NCBI GenBank assembly: GCA_009746045.1
Contig: RPFO01000497.1
Coordinates: forward strand, 665,001-713,041
Length of the DNA: 48,041 nt
From: Mesostigma viride
Taxonomy: Eukaryota; Streptophyta; Mesostigmatophyceae; Mesostigmatales; Mesostigmataceae
Direction: 5' to 3'
Part shown: positions 1 through 10,459 of the stretch, piece by piece
How positions within the stretch are numbered: position 1 is the first letter of the stretch
How the letters are laid out: every line of letters starts with the position of its first letter
The notes under the pieces: model-generated
What the model was told of the DNA's origin: nothing
The model's database searches: none
Seen by the model: the letters and a program-made list of their open reading frames with translations, nothing else
Made by a program: the position numbers and the translations under genes

Positions 1-512
1 ATACTGCATCCTCCAGCTAGTAGACGGCAGGCCTCGAAGCATGCCGTCAGCCACCTGGACTCCTAGACAGGGAATAGGCAATCCCGGGCAATCCGTCGGT
101 GGTTATAGTCCACGAACCGAAATACGGATGCTGGGCTCAATCTCCATCCACCAAGCTGTCCGCGGAAGGTCTCAGCTGGTTGTCCGTTTCAGTAAGCGAT
201 TCGCTGAGGATGGCCGGTTAGGCTCTCAAGTCCGAGGTCCTCAAGTCCCGACGCATCATCGCCCATGCTTTCATCCCGGCATCAGGCATGACGAAGAACT
301 GAAAGGCTATCGTCACTGGCAACTTGCCACAGGGCATTTTCTTAAGAAGAAGGCCTCATCCTCATCCCCCCCGTCGCCTGACATTTAGCGGCGTAAAATA
401 GTCAAGTGTCCGATCGCTGCTGGCAACATTCCAGGAACGGTGATTGTTTGATGACAAGGTTTTAGTTTAGGGTTTTGAGGACGTAATAATGGCGCTTGCT
501 GCTGCTGCTGCT
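1..512. other. Unassigned left edge
   Basis: I recognise no gene, RNA or repeat here apart from a short GCT run at its right end. An open frame at 41-388 has no motif I recognise and ends in a low-complexity Ser/Pro tail, so I do not call it a gene. Confidence 0.4.
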
Positions 513-604
513 GAGTTTATTCCGTCACTAACAACTAAACTAGCAAATAGCAATGGGTATATTTTACCCATTGCTAGTTGAGTTGTTAGTGACGGAATAA
601 ACTC
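513..604. repeat. 92-bp hairpin (MITE-like palindrome)
   Basis: The outer 24 bases (GAGTTTATTCCGTCACTAAC...) return as their reverse complement at 580-604. A second palindrome around CAATGGGTA lies at the centre. The whole segment would fold into one hairpin, as small foldback MITEs do. I could not identify a clear target-site duplication: the left flank is a GCT run and the right flank an AACTC-rich stretch. Confidence 0.6.
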
Positions 605-1176
605 AACTCAACTCGACTCAACTTGCTTGCTGAGCGCATAGACGGCCTTGCAAAAGACGTGACGCCCTAACAATGACACCCCCAGCCCACTGGAAGTCTT
701 CCATGCACTCATGGGCATGAACCAGGTCTTTACACGTATGCCGGATGACGATATATCTACAGTACAATGGCTACCTTGGTCGCAGGGCGCGCCTTATTAA
801 TGCGGGCAACCCAATTTAGGCACAACTAGGCATTTCAGGCTATTTCTGGCATACCTGGGTCACCTTAACTGTTATATGGAAATAAACTAACACCCATTTC
901 ACCGGAAAAGACGTGACGCCCAATAAAAATAACACCCATTTCACACATAACGCGCCCTATTAGCCCTTCACCTGTCACCTTCACACCCGTGTGTGACCAT
1001 CTCATTTAGGATTCGCTGATACTCATTTCCCCTCTCACCTCTTTGGTCCATAATTGGCTAATAAAAAATATACCCATTTCCCCGAAAATAACACCCATTT
1101 CATGTTACAGAGCCTCAAAAACCGTTAACTTAACGGGTAGGTAGGTAGGGTGCCGGGCCGATATGGGTTTTTTACA
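605..1176. other. Noncoding stretch with scattered ACACCCATTTC repeats
   Basis: No credible gene. The motif ACACCCATTTC (or a close variant) recurs near 888, 930, 1072 and 1090, and GACGTGACGCCC occurs near 656 and 908, suggesting a degenerate repeat. The sequence is otherwise A/T-rich and unremarkable. Confidence 0.4.
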
Positions 1177-1185
1177 ACAAAACAC
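1177..1185. repeat. 9-bp target-site duplication, left copy
   Basis: ACAAAACAC directly abuts the outer end of the left inverted arm and is repeated exactly at 8560-8568, directly after the right arm. A 9-bp duplication is typical of Mutator-like (MULE) and Drosophila FB-type foldback elements. Confidence 0.8.
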
Positions 1186-1446
1186 GGGATTTCTTATTCC
1201 GGCGCCCAATGGCCTCCAGGACAGGCGCGCCGCGCCAGACTCGCCCGCCTTTGGGCTTTGGGCGTCTTGGAATTGGGCTTTGGGCGTCTTGGAAGTTGGC
1301 TTTGGGCGTTTGCTCTTTTGGCAGATTTCTACACTACACTGGTACTACGTAAAAAAGCACAGACTGGTGCGGCGTAAAATTTTTAAACTTGGTAAAATTA
1401 CCGCCGCACAGCCAGCCAGAACTGGACAAGGTGATGGCCGCAAGTA

Positions 1447-2230
1447 CACCGTCCGCATTGGAAGTTTGTTATTATGGGTCAATTTTTGCCGTATTTGCAT
1501 TACGAATAACCCTGGATTGTTTGTTGGGGAGCCAGTTAGAGTCCCGGGTTTTTATTATTTAATTAAAACCTTTTGTTTGTTTGTTTGTCCTGCAGCCGTT
1601 CACGGCACTTGGGTACTTATTTAATTAAATTTCTTTTGTTTGTTTGGTAGATATGGTACACGCCGTCCCCAACCCGGCCCGGCGGCCCCCCTTTCGGCGG
1701 CCACAGGCTATAGTCAGTGGAGGTCTCAGGTCAGTGATACCCTATTTAATTGCTCAAGGCCCAGTATCGCACATGAGTAGTACATCTTACATGTACATCT
1801 GTAGACACGCTCAGGCCTCAGCCTCTACTGAGCCAGTACCGACCGACGTGCCCTGCCGAGGCAGTAGAGCGTGGATTGCTGGATGCAAAAGCGGTTCACT
1901 TGGTTCGCGCCTCACCCCGCGCTCGGCCTGAGTCTCGCGGTTTTTTTTCGATTTTCACGATATTTCATGTTCCCCGCCTGTCCAAGGTATTTCCGCCTGT
2001 TCAAGGTTTTATGTACTTTTATATAATATAAAGTGTTTGTTTGTTTTCTCACAGGGCGACGACCCCGTGCCCACATGAGTTAATTAATTAATTTTGTTTG
2101 TTTGTTTGTTGAGTCCAGTCCTCAGCCCCCGGAGTTAATTAATTAATTTTCTTTTGTTTTTTTTATGGTTTTCAGCCAGAACATTTTCCAGAAGCTAATT
2201 ATTTAGTTAGAACTTCCAATGCGGACGGTG
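1447..2230. mobile_element. 784-bp TIR element with TA target duplication
   Basis: The ends are perfect 20-bp inverted repeats (CACCGTCCGCATTGGAAGTT at 1447-1466, its complement at 2211-2230). They are flanked by TA at 1445-1446 and 2231-2232. The right foldback arm has the uninterrupted sequence AAGTAGTCG at about 8293-8301, i.e. the empty site with one TA. No transposase is encoded; the interior is rich in TTTGTTTG and TTAATTAA runs. TA duplication fits the Tc1/mariner group or other TA-targeting families, so I call it a non-autonomous TA element without choosing a superfamily. Confidence 0.85.
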
Positions 2231-2708
2231 TAGTCGTTGCTGGGCTATCGTATTTGTAGCATGGGGCGTTTCACCGAGTCTACGGTTAGCATGATGGGGA
2301 GGATTCCTAACCTTCATTATGTGGGTTAAGTAGGGGTGCTCATAGTGGCCGGTTTCCCTCGCTTCCTTGTAAACCAGGCTCTGCGTCAAGATCACAGACG
2401 ACCGGGTAAGTAGTTGTTCCAGTCTGTTCTAGTTTGTATGACGCCTGCTATTAGGCGTTCTTGTTATTGTCGTTCATCATCGCCGTGACCGTCGTGGCCA
2501 GCAGCGTGCTTTTTTTACATACCGGATGGTGTCGACTTGTTTATTGATAGCGCATTGGTGAATATCGCTGCATGGAGGAATATCGGCTACAACCCGCGGG
2601 AAAGTGCTGGCTCCAATGTTCTTTTTGTATGCAGGATGACGGCACTGCCAAGCCGGAGACGAATATGACGCTCGTTATAATGCCAGTCATTCAGACCGAC
2701 TGCGCGAC

Positions 2709-3340
2709 TGGTTGTGGGATGCACGTTCCTGGTTGTAGGATACTTGTTCCTAGTTGTGGGATACACGTTCCTGGTTGTGGGATGTGTTCCTGGTTGTGGG
2801 ATGCACGTTCCTGGTTGTGGGATACTTGTTCCTGGTGGTGGGAAACACGTTCCTGGTTGTGGGATACTTGTTCCTGGTTGTGGGATACTTGTTCCTGGTT
2901 GTGGGAAACACGTTCCTGGTTGTGGGATACTTGTTCCTGGTTGTGGGATAGTCGTTCCTGGTTGTGGGATAGTCGTTCCTGGTTGTGGGATACTTGTTCC
3001 TGGTTGTGGGATACACGTTCCTGGTTGTGGGAAACACGTTCCTGGTTGTGGGAAACTTGTTCCTGGTTGTGGGAAACACGTTCCTGGTTGTGGGATACAC
3101 GTTTCTGGTTGTGGGAAACACGTTCCTGGTGGTGGGAAACACGTTCCTGGTGGTGGGAAACACGTTCCTGGTTGTAGGATACTTGTTCCTGGTTGTGGGA
3201 AACACGTTCCTGGTTGTGGGAAACACGTTCCTGGTTGTGGGAAACACGTTCCTGGTTGTGGGAAACACGTTCCTGGTTGTGGGAAACACGTTCCTGGTTG
3301 TGGGATAGTCGAGCCTAGTTGTGGGATGTGTTCCTGGTCC
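2709..3340 (+). repeat. 21-bp minisatellite array, left arm
   Basis: About 30 copies of a 21-bp unit of the type GTTCCTGGTTGTGGGAAACAC. The variable positions give GATACTT, GAAACAC, GATAGTC, GATACAC and GATGTG forms. Because 21 is divisible by 3, several frames on both strands stay open (apparent PGCGKHV or PTTRNVF heptads). I regard these as artefacts of the repeat. Confidence 0.95.
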
Positions 3341-3344
3341 AAAT

Positions 3345-4955
3345 ATAAAGGGGCACGGGAATTAGCGATAGCAGAGGGGGCTCGGGAATAACGTTAGCAG
3401 AGGGGCACGGGCACTAACCTTAGTGAAGGGGCACGGGCACTAACGATAGCAGAGGGGGCTGGGCACTAACGTTAGTAAAGGGGCACGGGCACTAACGATA
3501 GCAGAGGGGGCTGGGCACTAACGTTAGTAAAGGGGCACGGGCACTAACGTTAGCAGAGGGGGCTGGGCACTAACGTTAGTAAAGGGGCACGGGCACTAAC
3601 GATAGCAGAGGGGGCTGGGCACTAACGTTAGTAAAGGGGCACGGGCACTAACGTTAGCAGAGGGGGCTGGGCACTAACGTTAGTAAAGGGGCACGGGCAC
3701 TAACGATAGCAGAGGGGGTGTGGGAATTAAAGTTTATTAGCATAGGGGGGAAATAATTATAGTAGAGGGGGGGCACTAACGTTAGCAGAGGGGCACGAGC
3801 ACTAACGTTAGTAAAGGGGCGCGAGCACTAACGTTAGCAGAGGGGGCTAGGGAATAACGTTAGTGAAGGGGGGTGGGCATTAACGATAGCAGGGGGGGGA
3901 GGGCACTTACGTTAGCAGAGGGGTGTGGGAACTAATGTTGGCAAAGGAGGGGGGGGCACTAACGTTAGCAGAGGGGGCTGGGCACTAACGTTAGTAAAGG
4001 GGCACGGGCACTAACGTTAGCAGAGGGGGCTGGGCACTAACGTTAGTAAAGGGGCACGGGCACTAACGATAGCAGAGGGGGCTGGGCACTAACGTTAGTA
4101 AAGGGGCACGGGCACTAACGTTAGCAGAGGGGGCTGGGCACTAACGTTAGTAAAGGGGCACGGGCACTAACGATAGCAGAGGGGGTGTGGGAATTAAAGT
4201 TTATTAGCATAGGGGGGAAATAATTATAGTAGAGGGGGGGCACTAACGTTAGCAGAGGGGCACGAGCACTAACGTTAGTAAAGGGGCGCGAGCACTAACG
4301 TTAGCAGAGGGGGCTAGGGAATAACGTTAGTGAAGGGGGGTGGGCATTAACGATAGCAGGGGGGGGAGGGCACTTACGTTAGCAGAGGGGTGTGGGAACT
4401 AATGTTGGCAAAGGAGGGGGGGCACTAACGTTAGCAGAGGGGGCTGGGCACTAACGTTAGTAAAGGGGCACGGGCACTAACGTTAGCAGAGGGGGCTGGG
4501 CACTAACGTTAGTAAAGGGGCACGGGCACTAACGATAGCAGAGGGGGCTGGGCACTAACGCTAGTAAAGGGGCACGGGCACTAACGTTAGCAGAGGGGGC
4601 TGGGCACTAACGTTAGTAAAGGGGCACGGGCACTAACGATAGCAGAGGGGGTGTGGGAATTAAAGTTTATTAGCATAGGGGGGGAATAATTATAGTAGAG
4701 GGGGGGGCACTAACGTTAGCAGAGGGGCACGAGCACTAACGTTAGTAAAGGGGCGCGAGCACTAACGTTAGCAGAGGGGCTAGGGAATAACGTTAGTGAA
4801 GGGGGTGGGCATTAACGATAGCAGGGGGGGGAGGGCACTTACGTTAGCAGAGGGGTGTGGGAACTAATGTTGGCAAAGGAGGGGGGGGCACTAACGTTAG
4901 CAGAGGGGGCTGGGCACTAACATTAGCAGAGGGGGTGTGGGAATTAACGTTAGGG
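3345..4955 (+). repeat. Satellite core with ~466-bp higher-order repeat
   Basis: The basic units alternate CACTAACGTTAGTAAAGGGG and a variant with GCAGAGGGGG. A landmark segment (GAATTAAAGTTTATTAGCAT) occurs at 3724, 4191 and 4657, giving a higher-order period of 466-467 bp and three nearly identical copies. No coding potential. Confidence 0.9.
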
Positions 4956-5195
4956 CCACGCACTGCCGGCAGTTACCACTCCCTGTGATGATTGCATGGA
5001 TGGCTTGTGGGTTCTGGCATGGGGTAGCACTGCCGGCAGTTACCACTCAGGACTTGTGATGACTGCGTGTCCCCGGCTTGTGTGTTCTTGCATGGGGTGG
5101 CACTGCCGGCAGTTACCACTCCTTGTGATGACTGCATGTCCCCTTTATGCAAGGACGGCTTGTGGGATCTTGCATGGGGTGGCACTGCCGGCAGA
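4956..5195 (+). repeat. Tandem repeat around CACTGCCGGCAGTTACCACT
   Basis: Four copies of a motif containing the palindrome ACTGCCGGCAGT are spaced about 70-80 bp apart. Each is followed by TGTGATGA, a TGCATG/TGCGTG segment and a TGGGGT segment. It separates the satellite from a short return of the 21-bp minisatellite. Confidence 0.8.
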
Positions 5196-5358
5196 GGATA
5201 CTTGTTCCTGGTTGTGGGATACACGTTCCTAGTTGTGGGATAGTCGTTCCTGGTTGTGCCCGGATACTTGTTCCTGGTGGTGGGAAACACGTTCCTGCTT
5301 GTGGGATACTCGTTCCTGGTTGTGGGATGCACGTTCCTGGTTGTGGGATACTTGTTCC
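5196..5358 (+). repeat. Short 21-bp minisatellite island in the core
   Basis: About seven units of the same GTTCCTGGTTGTGGGA-type minisatellite as in the arms, in left-arm orientation. It is interrupted once by TGCCCGGATAC, so the repeat is not confined to the arms. Confidence 0.85.
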
Positions 5359-6343
5359 TTCACATGTTCGCCGTTATTCCTCCATGCAGTTATTCCTACA
5401 CGCACATCAAGATAGAGCTATTAAATATTTCCTTGTACATCCAATGATGCTACGTCTTGGCTATGCTCACATTACTTGCCCACGCTCCTTGTTATGATAA
5501 GCTCACATGGGTCTCGTTGCACCCACAGATCTTGCAGGATCGTTTAGCGTGTCCGATTGCAGCTGTGGCATTAATTAGACTCGATTAATTAATTAGACTC
5601 GTGCTCCCGTTTGGGAGTCACGCAGCTGTGGCATGCCTCTAGCATGAAGGAGAAAGGGGGTCTCTGACCTTCCTTCCTGTTGTGCAAACAAAGGGATGAA
5701 AGGCAGTTCGGGCTCCGTGACTCCCCAACGGGAGCATGAGTCTAATTAATTAATTAATTAATTACCTACCTACCTGACCTACCTATCAAGTTCTAACTAG
5801 CTCACTAGCTAACTAACTGACTAACTATTTTAACTAAGTAAGTACTAACTAACTACTAACTAAACAACCCCCGTTGCTCTGCCGAACTAAGTAGATGCCC
5901 TTCGATTAAAACGCACAAATCGTGAATGATGCAAGCTACCGTGCCGACGCACAATTGATTCTTGCCCCCCTACGCGTCTAAATCTTGTATTGTTGTCAGT
6001 AAGCGCTCAACGTGCATGGGGCTAGCTGCCCAAATATGAGATTCCACGGACAACACCGAAAATGAGAAACCACAGTAGCTACCAGGAAGTCACGAACACA
6101 GGACCTCCCTAAATCTAGTATCAAGTAACGTTATTTCCCCGTTTCGACGAACTTGGTCCATTCACATTTATAGCGGTGAATGAATTGTCACACCTTGCTC
6201 AGGCAAAGTGCGCCAAGTCCTACAGCATGTCTCCCCATGTCATTCACTTAAATAAGGAAGGGAAATGTAAAGCCATGCATCATGAAGCCGTATGAAAGGG
6301 CATAACCACCCAAATAATCAAGTTGGTACGTATAGTGTCAACC
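5359..6343. other. Noncoding core of the foldback element
   Basis: No gene recognised. It contains the hairpin at 5584-5760, an AATT/CTAA-rich stretch (about 5741-5870) and otherwise unique sequence. No transposase signature is visible in any frame. Confidence 0.5.
5584..5760. repeat. MITE-like hairpin with ~38-bp inverted arms
   Basis: The left arm reads TTAATTAGACTCGTGCTCCC and continues into GGGAGTCACG. The right arm (5716-5760) is its near-exact complement, ending in GACTC-type then TAATTAATTAA sequence. A GCAGCTGTGGCA direct repeat lies near 5560 and 5622. Noncoding; probably another small nested element or its remnant. Confidence 0.6.
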
Positions 6344-8559
6344 CCCTCTGCTAACGTTAGTGCCCGCGCCCCTTTACTAACGTTAGTGCTCGTGCCCCTC
6401 TGCTAACGTTATTCCCGAGCCCCCTCTGCTATTGCTAATTCCCGTGCCCCTTTATATTTGGACCAGGAACACATCCCACAACTAGGCTCGACTATCCCAC
6501 AACCACGAACGTGTTTCCCACAACCAGGAACGTGTATCCCACAATCAGGAACGTGTATCCCACAACCAGGAACGTGTATCCCACAACTAGGAACGTGTAT
6601 CCCACAACCAGGAACGTGTTTCCCACAACCAGGAACAAGTTTCCCACAACCAGGAACGTGTATCCCACAACCAGGAACGTGTTTCCCACAACCAGGAACA
6701 AGTATCCCACAACCAGGAACAAGTATCCCACAACCAGGAACGTGTTTCCCACCACCAGGAACAAGTATCCCACAACCAGGAACGACTATCCCACAACCAG
6801 GAACAAGTATCCCACAACCAGGAACAAGTATCCCACAACCAGGAACGTGTATCCCACAACCAGGAACGTGTTTCCCACAACCAGGAACAAGTATCCCACA
6901 ACCAGGAACGACTATCCCACAACCAAGAACAAGTATCCCACAACCAGGAACAAGTATCCCACAACCAAGAACTGCTATCCCACAACCAGGAACAAGTTTC
7001 CCACAACAAGGAACACATCCCACAACGAAGAACAAGTATCCCACAACCAGGAACAAGTATCCCACAACCAGGAACAAGTATCCTACAACCACGAACGTGT
7101 ATCCCACAACCAATAACGTGTTTCCCACAACCAGGAACGTGTTTCCCACAACCAGGAACGTGTTTCCCACCACCAGGAACGTGTATCCCACAACCAGGAA
7201 CGACTATCCCACAACCAGGAACAAGTATCCCACAACTAGGAACGTGTTTCCCACAACCAGGAACGTGTATCCCACAACCAGGAACAAGTATCCCACAACC
7301 AGGAACGTGTTTCCCACAACCAGGAACGTGTTTCCCACAACCAGGAACAAGTATCCCACAACCAGGAACGACTATCCCACAACCAGGAACAAGTATCCCA
7401 CAACCAGGAACGTGTTTCCCACAACCAGGAACGTGTTTCCCACAACCAGGAACGTGTATCCCACAACCAGGAACAAGTATCCCACAACCAGGAACGACTA
7501 TCCCACAACCAGGAACGACTATCCCACAACCAGGAACAAGTATCCCACAACCAGGAACAAGTATCCCACAACCAGGAACGACTATCCCACAACCAGGAAC
7601 AAGTATCCCACAACCAGGAACGTGCATCCCACAACCAGGAACACATCCCACAACCAAGAACTGCTATCCCACAACCAGGAACAAGTATCCTACAACCAGG
7701 AACGTGCATTCCACAACCAGGAACAAGTTTCCCACAACAAGGAACACATCCCACAACCAGGAACGTGTATCCCACAACCAGGAACAAGTATCCTACAACC
7801 AGGAACGTGCATCCCACAACCAGTCGCGCAGTCGGTCTGAATGACTGGCATTATAACGAGCGTCATATTCGTCTCCGGCTTGGCAGTGCCGTCATCCTGC
7901 ATACAAAAAGAACATTGGAGCCAGCACTTTCCCGCGGGTTGTAGCCGATATTCCTCCATGCAGCGATATTCACCAATGCGCTATCAATAAACAAGTCGAC
8001 ACCATCCGGTATGTAAAAAAAGCACGCTGCTGGCCACGACGGTCACGGCGATGATGAACGACAATAACAAGAACGCCTAATAGCAGGCGTCATACAAACT
8101 AGAACAGACTGGAACAACTACTTACCCGGTCGTCTGTGATCTTGACGCAGAGCCTGGTTTACAAGGAAGCGAGGGAAACCGGCCACTATGAGCACCCCTA
8201 CTTAACCCACATAATGAAGGTTAGGAATCCTCCCCATCATGCTAACCGTAGACTCGGTGAAACGCCCCATGCTACAAATACGATAGCCCAGCAACGACTA
8301 CTTGCGGCCATCACCTTGTCCAGTTCTGGCTGGCTGTGCGGCGGTAATTTTACCAAGTTTAAAAATTTTACGCCGCACCAGTCTGTGCTTTTTTACGTAG
8401 TACCAGTGTAGTGCAGAAATCTGCCAAAAGAGCAAACGCCCAAAGCCAACTTCCAAGACGCCCAAAGCCAAATTCCAAGACGCCCAAAGCCCAAACGCGG
8501 GCGAGTCTGGCGCGGCGCGCCTGTCCTGGAGGCCATTGGGCGCCGGAATAAGAAATCCC
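6344..8559 (-). repeat. Right inverted arm of the foldback element
   Basis: Reverse-complement counterpart of 1186-3450. It lacks the TA element, so it records the pre-insertion sequence, and it carries the longer 21-bp array. Confidence 0.8.
6467..7826 (-). repeat. 21-bp minisatellite array, right arm
   Basis: About 64 copies of the complement of the left-arm unit (CCACAACCAGGAACGTGTATC type). The array is about twice as long as its partner, showing independent expansion or contraction in the arms. All long frames across it are repeat artefacts. Confidence 0.95.
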
Positions 8560-8568
8560 ACAAAACAC
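8560..8568. repeat. 9-bp target-site duplication, right copy
   Basis: ACAAAACAC immediately follows the outer end of the right arm and is identical to 1177-1185. Confidence 0.8.
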
Positions 8569-9158
8569 TTGGATTTCTGCTACAGTAGCTCCCTGTATGG
8601 TCGGAATTTTGAAACGGTTTGACGGACAAACTGATAGCACTTTTTTTGGTACTGATTGTCTCGATTGTTGTATTCACCTTTGGCCGGACTTTCAGACTTT
8701 TTTTTTTCAAACTTACTAAGTAATGAAAAAAACCTAAGTCCAAAGCAAAACCTCCTTTATAACGCAAATCCCCTTTTGCCTTAGGACTTGTGTTTTTTGC
8801 CTAAGTAAGCCCTGCCAAAAAAAAAGCGGCTATCAAGGGTTACTGCACGGCTGAAACACTTATGTCCTGTGCTTTTTTCCTAACGCAGCCCTGCCAAAAA
8901 AAATTGATACCAAGGGTAATGCAAGTGCTGAAAATGTAATGTAGCATTTCCAAAAAAAAAAACGTGGAGACTTGCGTTTATTCATTATGCTGTGTGTAAT
9001 GCACATGTGCTTATTTCATGTTGCCATGCCAGATTCATATAAGGTTACAGTTATGATATGATTGTGTGGGTCATGATCCAAGGCAAAAAAGTATTGCATT
9101 AAAAATATTTTAGGTCACTTAATTTCATTCCCATGTTACAGCCATCATCACCATAACT
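8569..9158. other. 3' flank of HUH gene 1 with short repeats
   Basis: No gene. From about 8780 it contains two imperfect copies (about 8812 and 8889) of a segment starting GCCCTGCCAAAAAAAA and continuing through a CAAGGGT and a GCTGAAA motif. The segment 8780-8813 is an inverted partner of 12060-12091, so this may be the subterminal region of the HUH element. Confidence 0.45.
8780..8813 (+). repeat. Inverted repeat partner of 12060-12091
   Basis: TTAGGACTTGTGTTTTTTGC here corresponds to the complement of GCAAAAAACAAAAGTCCTAA at 12071-12090, and the match continues with mismatches to about 32 bases. The pair brackets HUH gene 1. A diverged inverted copy (AAAAAAACCTAAGTCC) also lies near 8727. 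Confidence 0.5.
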
Positions 9159-10335
9159 TCACGTCACTTCAATGTAGTCCCCGCACAAAATCATCTCATC
9201 ACGACCATCATCACTGTCTATGATTCTGTCTAGCCAGGCATCATTAAACTTGTCAGTCACCACACGTAATTGTGCAGGAGTTTTCTCTCCATGGGCAATT
9301 TCTACTTCCATGTCATTGTCAAAGTCCACCACTTGTTGGTACAATGATGGTTGCGAGTCGTCAGCAACAGGTGACTCAATTTTGGCAAGTTCTTTTTTCA
9401 ATTTTTTAGTGACAGGCTGCAGGCCAGCCTCCTCCTCCCCCAGGTCGAAGTAGCGGTCGCGCGGAGCAAATATGGCGGCTGACACCAGTGCCCCTACGCT
9501 GGATGCTGTGTACTCGTTCAGGGTGGGGCATGCCATGATCTCGAACATTGATTGCGCTTTCTTCCAGTCCATGCCCGCACCAGACAAAAACTTTGTGTCG
9601 ATTGAGTAGTGGCCAGTTTGGAACATCATTCCCAGCGTGTTTAGCAGCCTCGGTCGCGATCCCAGCTTGCGGTGGTGTTTCTGGTAAAATACGACGCAAC
9701 GATCCATGAAATTGTATGAATTCAGTGTCAGCCTCGTCTTCAACAAAGGGCTGCCGTACATCAAGTAATCTGTTCTGCCTTCCTCTAACTCCTGCTCACT
9801 CAAGTTCCTCTGGAAAAAACACTCGAAATCGTCATCCCATTCGCATTTCAGCAGATACCCTATGCAGCCAGAAAAATTGACCTTGTGCGACTTCAATACT
9901 TGGCGCACTTTGATGCTGCGCACGTGCGCGTCATCAGACTTGGCATCCCATCCCAGCTTTTGCCGCAGGACTTTCTGGATCATTTGGGCTGACGTGCTGT
10001 TTATCTCGCCTAAGATATGGCAATGTTTCTTCCCCTGAAAAACACCGGTCTCTAGCACTCCCATACCCTTGCGGATGTGCCGGTGAGCAAAAGAGACGAG
10101 CACACGTCGCTCCTCCTCGCTCAGATCCCTGCTTGTAGCTGTCACGGTGATGTGGTAGGATGCCCATTTCGGTTTTTTCTCCGTGCTGGCCTTGTCGCCC
10201 ATCACGGGAATATACTCCTCCTCGCTTCCGCCGGGGGCCTCCTCGGCAGGGGCAGACGGCTGCTTGGCTTGCTGGGCATCACCTTGTGCTGCCTTCTTCT
10301 GCGCTTCCTTCTTCTCTGCTTTCTCCCTCGCCTTC
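9159..10335 (-). CDS. HUH endonuclease of a Replitron-like transposon, main exon
   Basis: This exon encodes a Rep-type HUH endonuclease, which nicks DNA and joins to it through a tyrosine. Three motifs appear in order: a hydrophobic beta-strand motif 1 (YHITVTATSRD, about 10157-10125), a metal-binding HCH motif 2 (KKHCHILGE, about 10031-10005), and motif 3 with the catalytic tyrosine as Y-x-x-K (GYLLK, about 9860-9846). A further ~190 residues follow. No helicase domain is visible. A single-tyrosine, helicase-free HUH protein in an alga fits the Replitron group; that naming is inference. The exon starts at a 3' splice site (TTTTGCAG, AG at 10337-10336), and joining to the upstream exon keeps frame through a Lys/Glu/Ala-rich linker. 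An ATG at 10418 lies inside the intron and is probably not used. HUH gene 2 has the same intron position. Confidence 0.8.
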
Positions 10336-10459
10336 CTGCAAAATCCCAGCATTATTAACAGATAGCAGAAAGCCGAAATGTAATTAGCATGGATATAACG
10401 CATTAAGCAAAAGGTCAAAACGCAAGAATAGCGTCCACACGAACCACCAAGAAACTTAC
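10336..10459 (-). other. Intron in HUH gene 1 (124 nt)
   Basis: The donor is GTAAGT at 10459-10454 and the acceptor TTTTGCAG ends at 10336. Splicing joins ...AAAAAAGA to GAAGGCG... and keeps one frame through a charged linker. HUH gene 2 has an acceptor (TTTTACAG) at the equivalent place near 15316, so the intron predates the divergence of the two copies. Confidence 0.8.

Larger units (their letters stand above)
1186..3450 (+). repeat. Left inverted arm of the foldback element
   Basis: It matches the reverse complement of 6344-8559 with very few differences in the outer 260 bases. The inner boundary is approximate because both arms enter the same satellite. The arm contains the 1447-2230 insertion, absent from the other arm, and has roughly half as many 21-bp units as the right arm. 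Confidence 0.8.
1186..8559. mobile_element. Foldback/MULE-like element with ~2.2-kb inverted arms
   Basis: The outer ends are exact inverted copies starting GGGATTTCTTATTCCGGCGC. Inverted homology runs inward from 1186 to about 3450 on the left (with a 784-bp later insertion) and from 8559 to about 6344 on the right. Each arm consists of a unique outer part (a GGGCGTCTTGGAA-type repeat and flanking DNA), then a 21-bp minisatellite array, then the start of a GGGGCACGGGCACTAACG-type satellite. The element is bounded by the 9-bp repeat ACAAAACAC. The core (3450-6344) is satellite and noncoding DNA with no transposase, so the element must be non-autonomous. Long arms made of short tandem repeats plus a 9-bp duplication are the hallmarks of FB-type foldback elements and some MULEs. 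Assignment to that superfamily is my inference. Confidence 0.8.

Noticed and set aside
41-388. Protein-coding gene at the left edge
   Set aside because: No motif, no supporting context and a biased tail; the length is within chance expectation for this composition.
2700-4950. CRISPR array
   Set aside because: Units are directly tandem, without unique spacers, and the context is eukaryotic.
2572-7959. Long ORFs of PGCGKHV, PTTRNVF or IPQPGTC heptads on both strands
   Set aside because: They arise from a 21-bp tandem repeat whose period is a multiple of three, so all frames without a stop stay open. There is no non-repetitive coding sequence attached.
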